From: Litorilinea aerophila
GTDB taxonomy: Bacteria > Chloroflexota > Anaerolineae > Caldilineales > Caldilineaceae
Assembly: GCF_006569185.2 (NCBI RefSeq)
Contig: NZ_VIGC02000004.1
Coordinates: 62,001 to 126,000, forward strand
Length of the DNA: 64,000 nt
Direction: 5' to 3'
This document shows positions 16,295-25,027 of this stretch, piece by piece. Each line of letters begins with the position of its first letter. The first letter of the stretch is position 1. Position numbers and translations under genes: made by a program. The notes beneath the pieces are model-generated. The model did no database searches and had not been told where the DNA came from. It saw only the letters and a list, made by a program, of their open reading frames with translations.

Positions 16295-16498
16295 ATGAAG
16301 GAAAAGCGTGCAGCCGCCTATCGCCTGAGTGCAACGGTAGCCCTGGTCCTGGCGGCCCTGACCGTGTTGGAGTTCTTCGTGGCCGTCTATATGGCCAGCA
16401 CGGCCCTGTTGTTTCTGATCGCCCTCTTCAAGGGGGCCGCGGTGGTTCATTTCTTCATGCACGTATCGCGCCTCTGGAGCCAGGAAGGAGGCCACTGA
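16295..16498 (+). CDS. ctaF: Cytochrome c oxidase subunit IV (prokaryotic type)
   Basis: 67 aa with two membrane helices. The second ends in the family pattern ALFKGAAVVHFFMHVSRLW (Lys, His and FMH in the helix). Small accessory subunit of bacterial heme-copper oxidases, thought to stabilise the complex. It lies 20 nt after subunit I and 3 nt before subunit III. Confidence 0.9.
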   Translation: MKEKRAAAYRLSATVALVLAALTVLEFFVAVYMASTALLFLIALFKGAAVVHFFMHVSRLWSQEGGH

Positions 16499-16501
16499 GC
16501 C

Positions 16502-17095
16502 ATGAGTGCAATTGCTGAAACCGTTGAAAACTACACCGACCAGCTTCGCAACAATCGACTGGGCCTGTGGATGTTCTTCATCTCCGAGGCCTTCCTCTTC
16601 GGGGGGCTGCTGGTCACCCGCTTTTACCTGTGGGGAAACACCCGCCCCGAGCTGGATCAGACCATCGGTCTGATCGTCACCTCGGTGCTGCTGCTGAGCA
16701 GCTTTTCCATGAACCTGGCGGAGACGGCCATGGAACATGGTGACCGCAAGACCTTCCTGCGGGGTCTGGTGGCCACGGCCGTGCTCGGGCTCATCTTCCT
16801 GGTGGGCGTGCTGGTTTTTGAGTGGGGGCTCTTCCCGTTTCTGTACGAGGGGCATCTGAAGCCCTGGGAAGATGTCTATGGGGCGGTGGTCTTTGCCATG
16901 ACGGGCATGCACGCCCTCCACGTGGTCAGCGGGATCGTCTTCATCGCCATCGTCTGGAATCTGGGCCGCAAGGGCCACTACTCGCCCGAGCGGCACTGGG
17001 GGGTGGAAGCCTGCGCCATTTACTGGCACTACGTGGACCTGGTCTGGATCTTTTTCTACCCGGCCCTATACCTCATCGGCACGGTGGCCCACTGA
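16502..17095 (+). CDS. ctaE: Cytochrome c oxidase subunit III
   Basis: 197 aa, five predicted membrane helices, the short bacterial form. Diagnostic elements: MFFISEAFLFGGLL near the N-terminus, TGMHALHVVSGI in the centre, and the C-terminal YWHYVDLVWIFFYPALYL. It holds structural lipids and supports sustained proton pumping by subunit I. A strong intrinsic terminator follows 20 bp after the stop, ending the structural part of the operon. Confidence 0.95.
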   Translation: MSAIAETVENYTDQLRNNRLGLWMFFISEAFLFGGLLVTRFYLWGNTRPELDQTIGLIVTSVLLLSSFSMNLAETAMEHGDRKTFLRGLVATAVLGLIFLVGVLVFEWGLFPFLYEGHLKPWEDVYGAVVFAMTGMHALHVVSGIVFIAIVWNLGRKGHYSPERHWGVEACAIYWHYVDLVWIFFYPALYLIGTVAH

Positions 17096-17114
17096 TTGGT
17101 GTTGTGTAGAGGTG

Positions 17115-17186
17115 CCGGCCACGAACGGTGAACGGCCCCAGCCCACGGGTGGGGCGCCTGTTCCACAAGTTCGTGGCCGGTTTTTT
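17115..17186 (+). terminator. Rho-independent terminator after the oxidase subunit genes
   Basis: 12-bp perfect stem: 17115-17126 (CCGGCCACGAAC) pairs with 17169-17180 and is followed directly by six T (17181-17186). An inner hairpin, GCCCCA (17135-17140) with TGGGGC (17150-17155), lies in the loop. The clearest intrinsic terminator in the window; it separates structural from assembly genes. Confidence 0.88.
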
Positions 17187-17215
17187 CACCCGGCTTGCCG
17201 GCGGGGTGGTTTCCT

Positions 17216-18172
17216 ATGCATCCATTGGTTCGAGCGCTCCTGAGCGCATGGGAATGGCGCCCAGAGGTCCTGATCGTTCTGATCACCCTGGGCACCTTGT
17301 ATGTGACGGGCTGGCGCAGGCTGCGCCGTCAGCGGCCGGGCTCCCGGCTGGCGTCGGTGCCCCGCCTGGCCGCCTACCTGGGAGGGCTGTTCGCCCTGGC
17401 CGTTTCCCTGCTCTCGCCCATCGACCGCCTGGGTGGACAGCTTTTCTACATGCACATGATCCAGCATCTGCTGTCCATCATGGTGGCCGCGCCCCTGCTG
17501 TGGCTGGGCATGCCCTTCCCGGTGGCCCTGTGGGGCCTGCCGGCCCATTTGCGGCGCGCCGTTGCCCGTTTCTTCGTGCGGGACTCTCGCTTTCGGCAGG
17601 GGTTGCGGCAGGCCACCCGGCCAGCCATTGCCTGGCTGGCCTTCATTACCATCTACGTGGGCTGGCACGACGCCAATCTCTACAACCTGGCCCTGGAGCG
17701 GGATTGGGTACACGACCTGGAGCATATCACCTTTTTCGGCGCGGCTCTTCTCTACTGGTGGCATGTGGTAGGGGCAGGGCCCCGCATCCACGGCCGCTTC
17801 CCCGCCTGGGCCCGCATCGGTTACCTGATCGGGACCGTGCCGCCCAACATGCTGTTGGGGGTCATCATCGCCTACAGCGACTCGGTGATCTACACCTACT
17901 ATCTCTCCGTACCCCGGATCTGGGGCGTCACCGCGCTGCAGGATCAGATGATCGGCGGGGTGATCATGTGGATCCCGGGGAGTATGATGTTCATCGTCGC
18001 GGCCCTCATCGTCCTGGCCCGGGCCCTGGACGGTGATGAGCCCCAACCCGACTCTCGGGCGGGCTGGGACGACGAAGCCCACATGGTGGCGCCGGGGCTG
18101 GAGCATCGGGTGACCCAGAACCGGTGGCGCCGGCTGCATGCCTCCCGGACTCGCACGGTTGATGCCCCATGA
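17216..18172 (+). CDS. ctaG: Cytochrome c oxidase assembly protein, CtaG (caa3) family
   Basis: 318 aa with about seven hydrophobic segments. The motif FYMHMIQHLLSIMVAAPLLWLG matches the caa3-type CtaG family in two blocks (MHMIQHLL and APLLWLG), with conserved His residues thought to handle copper. ATG 17216 is preferred to TTG 17195; the ribosome site is weak. It follows the terminator, so it needs its own promoter or read-through; none was clearly seen. The next gene overlaps by 4 nt. It probably supplies copper or assembles the oxidase encoded upstream. Confidence 0.9.
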   Translation: MHPLVRALLSAWEWRPEVLIVLITLGTLYVTGWRRLRRQRPGSRLASVPRLAAYLGGLFALAVSLLSPIDRLGGQLFYMHMIQHLLSIMVAAPLLWLGMPFPVALWGLPAHLRRAVARFFVRDSRFRQGLRQATRPAIAWLAFITIYVGWHDANLYNLALERDWVHDLEHITFFGAALLYWWHVVGAGPRIHGRFPAWARIGYLIGTVPPNMLLGVIIAYSDSVIYTYYLSVPRIWGVTALQDQMIGGVIMWIPGSMMFIVAALIVLARALDGDEPQPDSRAGWDDEAHMVAPGLEHRVTQNRWRRLHASRTRTVDAP

Positions 18173-18813
18173 GGAAAAGCCGACACGGGCAGCGTGGGGG
18201 GACCAGTATGATGGGCTGGCTTCTGATGCTGCTGGCCGCCCTGGCTGCCTGCTTTCCCCAGGTGGCCAATGCCCATGCGGCCGGCACGCCCCAGCTTTCC
18301 AACGTGCCCGCCGGCCCGTATCGGGTTTACGTCTGGACCGACCCGGAGCCCTTGCGGGTGGGCGACATGCACCTCTCGGTGTTGGTGACCATGGTGCCCG
18401 AATCCGGCGACGCGACAGATCCGCAACAGCCGGAGCGCCCGGTGGAGGATGCCCAGGTGACGGTTCAGTTCGTGCCGGCAAGCGGCGAAGGCGACCCTCT
18501 GACCTGGCATCCCGTGCCCCAGGAGAGCCTGGGCACCGTTTACTACGAACTGGACGCAACCTTGCCGACCCCGGGCGACTGGCTGTTTAAGATTCAGGTG
18601 GAAGGGCCCGAGGGCGAAGGTGCCGTCGATTTCCAGGACGAGGTTGCGCCGGCCCGCGAGGTGAACTGGGGATTGCTGGCTGTTGGTGCCCTGGTTCTGC
18701 TGCTGGCTGTGGCCCTGGCCGGGCGCTGGTCTCGCCGGGGGGAGGCACAGACTATCCCGGCGAGGAGAACCCGCCGATCCAGCCAGGGGCGAACCGGTCC
18801 GGACCGGGTTTGA
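18169..18813 (+). CDS. Exported FixH/YtkA-like protein with C-terminal anchor
   Basis: 214 aa. Basic N-terminus, signal peptide about residues 15-36 (cleavage near ANAHA), an extracytoplasmic beta-sandwich-like region of about 130 residues (PYRVYVWTDPEPLRVGDMH), then one membrane helix (about 166-184) and a basic tail. The layout and phrases such as VYVWTDPEPLRVGD resemble YtkA/FixH-like domains found in oxidase-assembly loci. Start ATG 18169 overlaps the CtaG stop (ATGA). Role in copper delivery or oxidase maturation is inferred from context only. Confidence 0.72.
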   Translation: MRKSRHGQRGGTSMMGWLLMLLAALAACFPQVANAHAAGTPQLSNVPAGPYRVYVWTDPEPLRVGDMHLSVLVTMVPESGDATDPQQPERPVEDAQVTVQFVPASGEGDPLTWHPVPQESLGTVYYELDATLPTPGDWLFKIQVEGPEGEGAVDFQDEVAPAREVNWGLLAVGALVLLLAVALAGRWSRRGEAQTIPARRTRRSSQGRTGPDRV

Positions 18814-18839
18814 CGAGATCGGTTATCGAGGAGTGAACG

Positions 18840-19706
18840 GTGGTTGTGTTGAAGCTGTTCAATCGTCGTTGGTGGTGGACCACGCTATTGGTAATTGCCG
18901 GCGTGGCCGTTCTGATTCGCCTGGGCTTCTGGCAGCTGGATCGCCTGGAGCAGCGCCGGGCCTTCAACGCCATGGTGGCCGAGCGGTGGAAGCAGGAACC
19001 CTACGACCTGGCCCATAATCCGCTGCCGGCGGACCTGCAGGAGCTGGAATATCGGCGGGTGGAGGTCGAGGGGGAGTTCGACTACGAGCGGCAGCTCGTC
19101 CTTGTTAGCCAGACCCGCTCCGACGGTGCGCCCGGGGTGATCCTGGTGACGCCCCTGGTCTTTGAGGATGGCCGGGCGGTGTTGGTGGCCCGGGGATGGA
19201 TTCCCTCTGATCTGGCCGCCCCTGAGAACTGGCCCCAGTTCCAGGAGCCGCCTGGCCAGCCGGTGATCGGCCTGATCCAGGAGTCCCAGATGCTGCCCAA
19301 CGGCGAGGCGCCGCCAATTCCGGATTCCCCCCAGACGGAGTGGTTCCGGATCAACATCGACGCGATCCAGCCTCAGATGCCCTACCAGCTGCTGCCCGTG
19401 TTCATCCTGCAGCTGCCCGAGGAAGGTCGCCCCTACGACGCGCTGCCCTACCGGGAGGAGCCGCTGCGGCTGGATGAAGGTTCGCACCTGAGCTACGCCA
19501 TCCAATGGTTCACCTTTGCCGCCATCCTGGCCTTTGGCTATCTCCAGTTTATCCAGCATCAGGAGCGGCGGGAGCAGATGCTCCAGGCTCAGGCGGTTGC
19601 GGCAGAAGAAGCGACCGCGGTGGAAGGAGAGGCACCCTCTGGCACCCTACCTTCCGGTGTGGATACGCAGGCCGGGGGGCTGCCGCGCCGGGAAGGCCAC
19701 GCCTGA
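18840..19706 (+). CDS. SURF1 family cytochrome oxidase biogenesis protein
   Basis: 288 aa, starting at GTG 18840 with GAGGAG 6 nt upstream. SURF1 layout: N-terminal membrane helix followed by LGFWQLDRLEQRRAFNA, a periplasmic domain with YERQLVLVSQTRSDG, and a second membrane helix near residue 225 (LSYAIQWFTFAAILAFGY). SURF1 proteins assist heme a insertion into subunit I. Its place between FixH/YtkA-like and ctaB genes supports this. Confidence 0.92.
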   Translation: MVVLKLFNRRWWWTTLLVIAGVAVLIRLGFWQLDRLEQRRAFNAMVAERWKQEPYDLAHNPLPADLQELEYRRVEVEGEFDYERQLVLVSQTRSDGAPGVILVTPLVFEDGRAVLVARGWIPSDLAAPENWPQFQEPPGQPVIGLIQESQMLPNGEAPPIPDSPQTEWFRINIDAIQPQMPYQLLPVFILQLPEEGRPYDALPYREEPLRLDEGSHLSYAIQWFTFAAILAFGYLQFIQHQERREQMLQAQAVAAEEATAVEGEAPSGTLPSGVDTQAGGLPRREGHA

Positions 19707-19801
19707 GGGAAGTGGGCCGGCCGAGAACTTGGATCCCAAACATCGACCATCCCCATGGGCATTACTGACATGGGCGTGCACTGAGGAGTAAGGCAGACCG
19801 G

Positions 19802-20797
19802 ATGCAACTGCAAAGTACCATCGCCGAATCGATGCATAAGGTAGAGCAGCCCACTTCCGAGGCGGGCATGGGGCGCGAGCAGGCCTTGCTGCGTCTGGCC
19901 GTCAGCGACTATCTGACCCTGACCAAGCCGCGCATCATTGCCCTCCTGCTGGTGACGACCTTCGTGCCCATGTTCCTGGCCGGCAACGAGCCACCCAGCC
20001 TGGCGCTGGTCTTCTGGACCTTGCTGGGCGGCTTTCTGGCCGCCGGCGGCGCGAATACCATCAACCAATATGTGGATCGGGACATCGACTACGTGATGGT
20101 GCGCACCCGGCGTCGGCCCCTGCCCTCCGGCCGGCTGACGCCCCAACAGGTGCTGGCCTTCGGCATCGCCCTCAGCCTCCTCAGTGTGCTCCAGTTATGG
20201 TGGACGGTCAACCCCCTCACGGCCCTGTTGGCGCTGGCCGGCATTCTCTACTATGTGATTTTCTACACGGGCATTCTGAAGCGTACCAGCACCCAGAACA
20301 TCGTCATCGGTGGCGGGGCGGGCGCCATTCCGCCTCTGGTGGGCTGGGCTGCCGTGGCCAACGAGCTTTCCCTGCTGCCCATCTTTCTTTTCATGATCGT
20401 CTTCTATTGGACGCCGCCCCATTTCTGGGCGTTGGCCCTGATGCGCCGCAAGGAATACCGGGCCGCGGGCGTGCCCATGCTGCCGGTCCTGGTGGGGGAA
20501 CGCCCCACCCACCTGCAGATTCTCCTCTACAGCGTGTTGCTCCTTTTGATCTCCCTGGCGCCCGTCTTCCTGGGGATGTTCGGGCCTGTCTATCTGGTCT
20601 GCGCCCTGATCTTAAACGGCCTCTTCCTGTGGGACGCGGTGGCCATCTGGCGTGTCCCCTCCAATGGCCACGTCTGGAGGCTGTACAAATACAGCCTCCT
20701 CTACCTGGCCCTCCTCTTCCTGGCCATGGGGATCGACCACCTCTTCTACACCATGCCAGCCGCCGCGCTGTCGCCCAGTTTTCGTCTGCCCTTCTGA
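19802..20797 (+). CDS. ctaB: Protoheme IX farnesyltransferase (heme O synthase)
   Basis: 331 aa UbiA-superfamily prenyltransferase with about nine membrane helices. Motif NQYVDRDIDYVMVRTRRRPL holds the Asp-rich prenyl-diphosphate site; the second Asp-rich region is replaced by the usual heme O synthase loop near YWTPPHFW. It farnesylates heme B to heme O, the precursor of heme A for the oxidase. ATG 19802 is preceded by GAGGAGTAAGG. No heme A synthase (ctaA) gene is in the window. The gene converges on a dehydratase gene with a 22-bp gap. Confidence 0.95.
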   Translation: MQLQSTIAESMHKVEQPTSEAGMGREQALLRLAVSDYLTLTKPRIIALLLVTTFVPMFLAGNEPPSLALVFWTLLGGFLAAGGANTINQYVDRDIDYVMVRTRRRPLPSGRLTPQQVLAFGIALSLLSVLQLWWTVNPLTALLALAGILYYVIFYTGILKRTSTQNIVIGGGAGAIPPLVGWAAVANELSLLPIFLFMIVFYWTPPHFWALALMRRKEYRAAGVPMLPVLVGERPTHLQILLYSVLLLLISLAPVFLGMFGPVYLVCALILNGLFLWDAVAIWRVPSNGHVWRLYKYSLLYLALLFLAMGIDHLFYTMPAAALSPSFRLPF

Positions 20798-20810
20798 GGA
20801 AAGTGTGTGG

Positions 20811-20840
20811 GGGGCTGCCTCAGTGGTCGATGGCAGCCCC
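20811..20840. terminator. Hairpin between convergent ctaB and dehydratase genes
   Basis: GGGGCTGCC (20811-20819) pairs with 20832-20840 across a 12-nt loop. It overlaps the 3' end of the minus-strand dehydratase gene. Likely a shared terminator; no T-tract. Confidence 0.5.
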
Positions 20841-21941
20841 ATCGTCGGGGTGGAACAGGCCCGGATGTCGCCGGGGTTCCCCAAAGCGTTGCTGGACTGC
20901 CTCTTCGTCCAGCTCGATACCCAGGCCCGGGCCGGTGGGCAGGGGTAGGTACCCGTCCACCACCCTGAAGGGCTCGCGCAAGTAGCCCTCCCCCAGGTGA
21001 ATTTGCTCCTGGGCCAGGAAATTGGGGATGGCCGCATCCAGCTGCAGGCAGGCTGCCAGGGAGATGGGACCCAGGGGACAATGGGGGGCTACCGCGCCGT
21101 AGTAGGCTTCCGCCATGCCCGCGATAAGGCGCCCTTCCCAAATGCCGCCGGCGTGGGAAAGGTCGGGCTGCACAATGGAGGCGCCCCCTTTTTCCAGCAG
21201 TTCCCGAAAAGCCCATTTGGTAAAGAGCCGCTCTCCCGCGGCAATGGGGATGTGGGTCTTGCGGGCCAGATCCGCCATCACTTCCACGTTCTGGCACTGG
21301 ACGATCTCTTCGTAGAACATGGGGCGGATAGGTTCCAGCGCCTTGATCAGCAGGCCTGCCGTCTGGGGGCTCACCGCGCCGTGAAAATCCACGGCGATAT
21401 CGATCTCTGGCCCAACAGCCTCCCGCAGGGCGGACAGCCGCGCGACCACCCCGTCGATGAACCCGGGGGTCTCCACCACCCGGGCAGGCCGCGGTCCGTG
21501 GATGCCCGTCTTCAGGGCGGTGAAGCCCTGGGCCACCAGCTCCTGGCCATGACGGGCCAGCGCCTCGGGGGTTTCTCCCCGGCAATGGGCATAGACCCGG
21601 ATGCGATCCCGCAGGGGCCCGCCCAGCAGTTTGTAGACCGGCACACCCGCGGCCTTCCCGGCCAGGTCCCAGAGGGCGTGCTCCACGCCGGAGAGCGCGC
21701 TGGTGAGGACCGGCCCGCCCCGGTAGAAGGCGTGTTTGTACATGGCCTGCCAGTGGTGCACAACCCGAGTGGGATCCTTGCCGATCAGGTAGGGTTCCAG
21801 CTCGTGGACCGCCTGCGCGACGGTATAGGCCCGGTTCTCCAGGGTAGGTTCGCCCAGGCCGATCAAGCCTTCGTCCGTGTGGACGCGCAAAATGACCCAG
21901 CGGGGTTCAACAATCCACGTTTCCAGTTGGGTGATTCGCAT
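20820..21941 (-). CDS. Enolase-superfamily dehydratase, D-galactonate dehydratase (DgoD)-like
   Basis: 373 aa from ATG 21941 (GGAG 8 nt upstream). Barrel motifs match the DgoD branch of the mandelate-racemase subgroup: SGVEHALWDLAGKAAG, VDFHGAVS (Asp ligand, His), MFYEEIV (Glu ligand), AAGERLFTKW (Glu ligand), QPDLSHAGG and APHCPLGPI (His base region). D-galactonate dehydratase makes 2-keto-3-deoxygalactonate; related family members act on other aldonates. It is transcribed away from the sulfatase operon, 80 bp after a response-regulator gene that may be co-transcribed. Confidence 0.87.
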   Translation of the reverse strand: MRITQLETWIVEPRWVILRVHTDEGLIGLGEPTLENRAYTVAQAVHELEPYLIGKDPTRVVHHWQAMYKHAFYRGGPVLTSALSGVEHALWDLAGKAAGVPVYKLLGGPLRDRIRVYAHCRGETPEALARHGQELVAQGFTALKTGIHGPRPARVVETPGFIDGVVARLSALREAVGPEIDIAVDFHGAVSPQTAGLLIKALEPIRPMFYEEIVQCQNVEVMADLARKTHIPIAAGERLFTKWAFRELLEKGGASIVQPDLSHAGGIWEGRLIAGMAEAYYGAVAPHCPLGPISLAACLQLDAAIPNFLAQEQIHLGEGYLREPFRVVDGYLPLPTGPGLGIELDEEAVQQRFGEPRRHPGLFHPDDGAAIDH

Positions 21942-22021
21942 GGTGGCGCTCCGTGAGATGATGGCGTGGTGAAAGGGTGGAGAGCCGCCGGGTCCGCAGC
22001 GTCCCGTTTCCTGGCAGGAAG

Positions 22022-22891
22022 CTAAATCGCTCGACGCCCGGCCCAGGATCGGCCCAGGGCCCCAGCCATGGCCGCGTGCCACCGGGTCTGCGTGTCCGGT
22101 TGCCGGGCATGAAATTGGTAGCCCACGTTGCGCAGGGTGATCAGCCGCTGTGGCTGGGACGGATCTTCCTCCAGTTTACAGCGCAGACGCCGAATGGCCA
22201 ATTCCACGATGTTTCCTCGACTGTCGGCAGGGGCATAGCCCCAGACCTCTTCTAACAGTTCAGCTTTGCTGACCGGCCGATGGGCGTGGCGCATCAGGTA
22301 TGCCAGGAGCCGACATTCGGTTTCGGTGAGGGTCTGGGTATGGCCTGCCACGGTGACGGTGGATAGCTCCTCGTCCAGGGAGGTATCGCCCTGGACAAGC
22401 AGGTGCCGTGCGTGATGGGCAGGATTGCCCTGGAGGGTACGCCGGAGCAATGCTTCGATGCGGGCGTGGATTTCGCTAAAATGAAATGGCTTGGTGACAT
22501 AGGCATCCGCGCCCATCTCCAGAGCACGGACAATGTCATCGGCCCGATTGAGTGCAGAAATAATCATGATGGGCACGCTGGAGAAGTGCCGCAGTCGAGT
22601 GCACAGCTCGAACCCGTCCACATCCGGCAGAAGCAGCTCAAACAAAACCAGGTCGAACTGTCGCTCCCGGACCAGCTCCAGGACGGCCTGACCACTGGTG
22701 GTGCTGACCACGTGGTAGCCCTGGCGCTGGAGGGATATGGAGAGGAGCCGGTTGAGGTTTATCTCGCTATCCGCCACCAGGATCTCCACCGGACGTTGGA
22801 CCGTCCAGGGGACCGTGAGCCGATCTGAATACCGCAGTTGGGAGGTCGGGCGGTCGTCCTCCGCTGCGGAGATCACCGAGTGCTGTTCCAT
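22022..22891 (-). CDS. OmpR-family response regulator with atypical receiver (phospho-Asp replaced by Glu)
   Basis: 289 aa from ATG 22891, with GAGGAGG upstream. Residues about 35-155 form a receiver domain and about 180-270 an OmpR-type winged helix (RGNIVELAIRRLRCK, LRNVGYQF). The usual acidic pair reads VADSE, keeping one Asp. The phospho-acceptor Asp is Glu85 (DLVLFELLLPDVDG). The conserved Ser/Thr (IISALN) and Lys (VTKPF) remain. Glu at this site often mimics the phosphorylated state, so it may act without a kinase; no histidine kinase gene is adjacent. It lies between sugar-acid and sulfatase genes, both possible targets. Confidence 0.9.
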   Translation of the reverse strand: MEQHSVISAAEDDRPTSQLRYSDRLTVPWTVQRPVEILVADSEINLNRLLSISLQRQGYHVVSTTSGQAVLELVRERQFDLVLFELLLPDVDGFELCTRLRHFSSVPIMIISALNRADDIVRALEMGADAYVTKPFHFSEIHARIEALLRRTLQGNPAHHARHLLVQGDTSLDEELSTVTVAGHTQTLTETECRLLAYLMRHAHRPVSKAELLEEVWGYAPADSRGNIVELAIRRLRCKLEEDPSQPQRLITLRNVGYQFHARQPDTQTRWHAAMAGALGRSWAGRRAI

Positions 22892-23397
22892 TGTGTTTCC
22901 TCCTCGGGTTTGTGTTGGATTGCAGGTGCAGCTCCGATCTGTTTGGTCCGACATACAAGTATACGCACCAGTATACCGGGCAAGCGTGACTGCTTCGTGA
23001 CAATCGCCCACCGGTTCACTGACAGGAGAACCGGGCGCCATGTGTCCGCTGTTGTCCTTTTGTCCTTTGTCCTTTTGGACCAATTGACAAACATCGCCCC
23101 CCTATGTTAGCCTTGAGCCGACAGAATGGTCAGATCATTTTGCCGAAGGTCTGCCTCTGTCTGCCCGCACTCTCCCTGTTTGCAAACCTGTTTGCAAACA
23201 ACGTCTCCCTCCGGCCCCAACCCCAGAAAATTCCGGCAGAAATTCGCCGGTGGGCCAGAGGCAGGGCTGCCGAATGGCTGCCGTGATGTTGACGCAGGCT
23301 TGCATGGGTTTCCTGGGAGAGGGGGGACCAGGCGGCAGCGCCGCCATGCCCGACGACCGTGATCTCCATGCCAAAACCAGACAGTCCGGAGCGGTAA
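22892..23397. promoter_or_regulatory. Divergent regulatory region between regulator and sulfatase operon
   Basis: 506 bp without a convincing gene. Seen here: GTATAC at 22959-22964 and again at 22971-22976 (12-bp period), just upstream of the regulator gene, a plausible OmpR-type direct-repeat site. Three TTGTCC units are at 23052-23073. A TTGACA at 23084-23089 has no good -10. Two copies of the perfect palindrome GTTTGCAAAC are at 23178-23187 and 23190-23199, a LacI-type operator pattern facing the sulfatase operon. The remaining 200 bp before the sulfatase show nothing recognisable. Confidence 0.6.
23178..23199 (+). promoter_or_regulatory. Double palindromic operator candidate
   Basis: GTTTGCAAAC occurs twice, separated by CT, with starts 12 bp apart. 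Each copy is a perfect 10-bp palindrome, and TTTGCAAA-type cores are typical of LacI-family repressor sites. It lies about 200 bp upstream of the sulfatase-transporter operon. No LacI gene is in the window. Confidence 0.6.
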
Positions 23398-24894
23398 ATG
23401 GCCATGTCCCAACCTGCGCGTCCCAACCTCCTCTACATCCACACCGACCAACACAACCCGTTCGTGACCGGCTGTTACGGCGACCCCCTGGTGGAGACGC
23501 CCCACCTGGACCGACTGGCCGCCAGCGGTGCCCTCTTCCAGCATGTTTACTGTACTTCGCCCATCTGTGTGCCCTCTCGCATGTCCATGCTCACAGGCCG
23601 CCATCCGCATCAGAATCAGGTGTGGACCAACAACCACATCCTGGATTCGGGTATCCCCACCCTGGCCCATGCCATGGGCGCTGCCGGCTATCGCCCGGCC
23701 CTCATCGGCCGCATGCACGCGGTGGGGCCGGACCAGCTCCACGGCTATGTGGAACGGCTGGTGGGCGATCACAGCCCCAACCACATCGGCGGCAGCCCGG
23801 TGGACCGGGGGGCGCTGGATGGGACCGCCGGCCCGGAGCGCATCAGCCTGGTGCGATCTGGGGCCGGCCAGTCGGCCTACCAGGTCCACGATGAATATGT
23901 GGCCGCAGCCGCCGTCGATTACCTGAATCGTCTGGGCATCGAGAAGCGCTCCCGGGGACATCTGGAGCCGTTCAGCCTGTCCGTGGGCTTCATGTTGCCC
24001 CACCCGCCCTACGTGGCCCGTCGGGAGGACTTCGCCCGCTACGCGGACGCCATCACCCTGCCCCGCAAGCCCACCCCCTTTGATCAGGTGCAGCACCCCT
24101 ACCTGCGTCGGTGGCGGGAACACACCGGCATCGTGGAGGTGAGCGAGGAGGAGATCCTGCGCGCCCGGGCCGCCTACTGGGGGTTGGTCCACCGGGTGGA
24201 TGCGCTCATCGGCCAGATCCTGGCTGCCCTGGAGGCCAACGACCTGGCGGACAACACCCTCATCGTCTACACGTCGGACCACGGGGACATGCAGGGTGAG
24301 CATGGTCTCTGGTGGAAGCACGTCTTCTACGAGGAGTCGGTCTGCGTGCCCCTGATCATGGCCTGGCCCGGTGTGATCCCGGCAGGCCAGCGCTGCGACC
24401 GGGTCGTCAGCGCCCTGGATGTCACCGCCACCCTCCTGGACGCCCTGGATGCGCCCCCGTTGCCCCAGTCGCCCGGCCGTTCCCTCCTGGGGCTGGTCAG
24501 CGAGCTGCGGCCCACGCCCCAGTGGGAGGACGTGGCCTTTTCCGAGTACTGCGCCGACCAGTATGCCCCCGATGGCGAGACCTACCAGCGTATGATCCGC
24601 CTGGGCGACTGGAAGCTGATCTATTACCACGGCTACGAACCCCAGCTCTTCAACCTGGCCGAAGATCCCGGCGAAGAAGTGGACCGGGCTCAGGATCCCG
24701 CCTGTCGGGCCATCCGGGACGAACTGGTCGCCCGAGTGTTGGCCGACTGGGATCCCGACCGGATCGCCCAGATCATGGCGGCCAAACGGGCCGACAACGC
24801 CATCCTCCAGCGTTGGGCCCGACAGACCCATCCCCCGGACCAGTATCGCTGGCCCCTGCGGCCGGAGATGAACTACCTGGAGCCGAGCACCTGA
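23398..24894 (+). CDS. Sulfatase (type I, formylglycine-dependent)
   Basis: 498 aa alkaline-phosphatase-superfamily sulfohydrolase. The Cys-type maturation motif CVPSR starts at Cys57 and continues MSMLTGRH, the site converted to formylglycine. Metal ligands: Asp17 (YIHTDQHNP) and the SDHGDMQGEHG motif in the centre. C-terminal block RLGDWKLIYYHGYEPQLFNL is typical of the family. No signal peptide, so it probably acts in the cytoplasm on imported sulfated sugars. It opens an operon with a sugar importer and a MocA dehydrogenase, which suggests use of sulfated saccharides; choline sulfate is an alternative. Confidence 0.92.
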   Translation: MAMSQPARPNLLYIHTDQHNPFVTGCYGDPLVETPHLDRLAASGALFQHVYCTSPICVPSRMSMLTGRHPHQNQVWTNNHILDSGIPTLAHAMGAAGYRPALIGRMHAVGPDQLHGYVERLVGDHSPNHIGGSPVDRGALDGTAGPERISLVRSGAGQSAYQVHDEYVAAAAVDYLNRLGIEKRSRGHLEPFSLSVGFMLPHPPYVARREDFARYADAITLPRKPTPFDQVQHPYLRRWREHTGIVEVSEEEILRARAAYWGLVHRVDALIGQILAALEANDLADNTLIVYTSDHGDMQGEHGLWWKHVFYEESVCVPLIMAWPGVIPAGQRCDRVVSALDVTATLLDALDAPPLPQSPGRSLLGLVSELRPTPQWEDVAFSEYCADQYAPDGETYQRMIRLGDWKLIYYHGYEPQLFNLAEDPGEEVDRAQDPACRAIRDELVARVLADWDPDRIAQIMAAKRADNAILQRWARQTHPPDQYRWPLRPEMNYLEPST

Positions 24895-25027
24895 CCGCGC
24901 CCCGGGGTACGGGCATGGCTCCGTACACGGGATAAACGCGGTATCTATCTCCCATCCCTTTCAACCGTCGGGTGTCTGCCCCATGAAGGGACGCACCCCA
25001 ACCGACTCATCTGCAGAGGAGGAAACC

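Noticed and set aside
23084-23108. Promoter with TTGACA at 23084-23089
   Set aside because: The best -10 (TATGTT) is only 13 bp away, too close; no element at 16-18 bp.
23107-24831. 574-aa minus-strand frame opposite the sulfatase
   Set aside because: Shadow frame; the sulfatase carries all active-site motifs on the plus strand.
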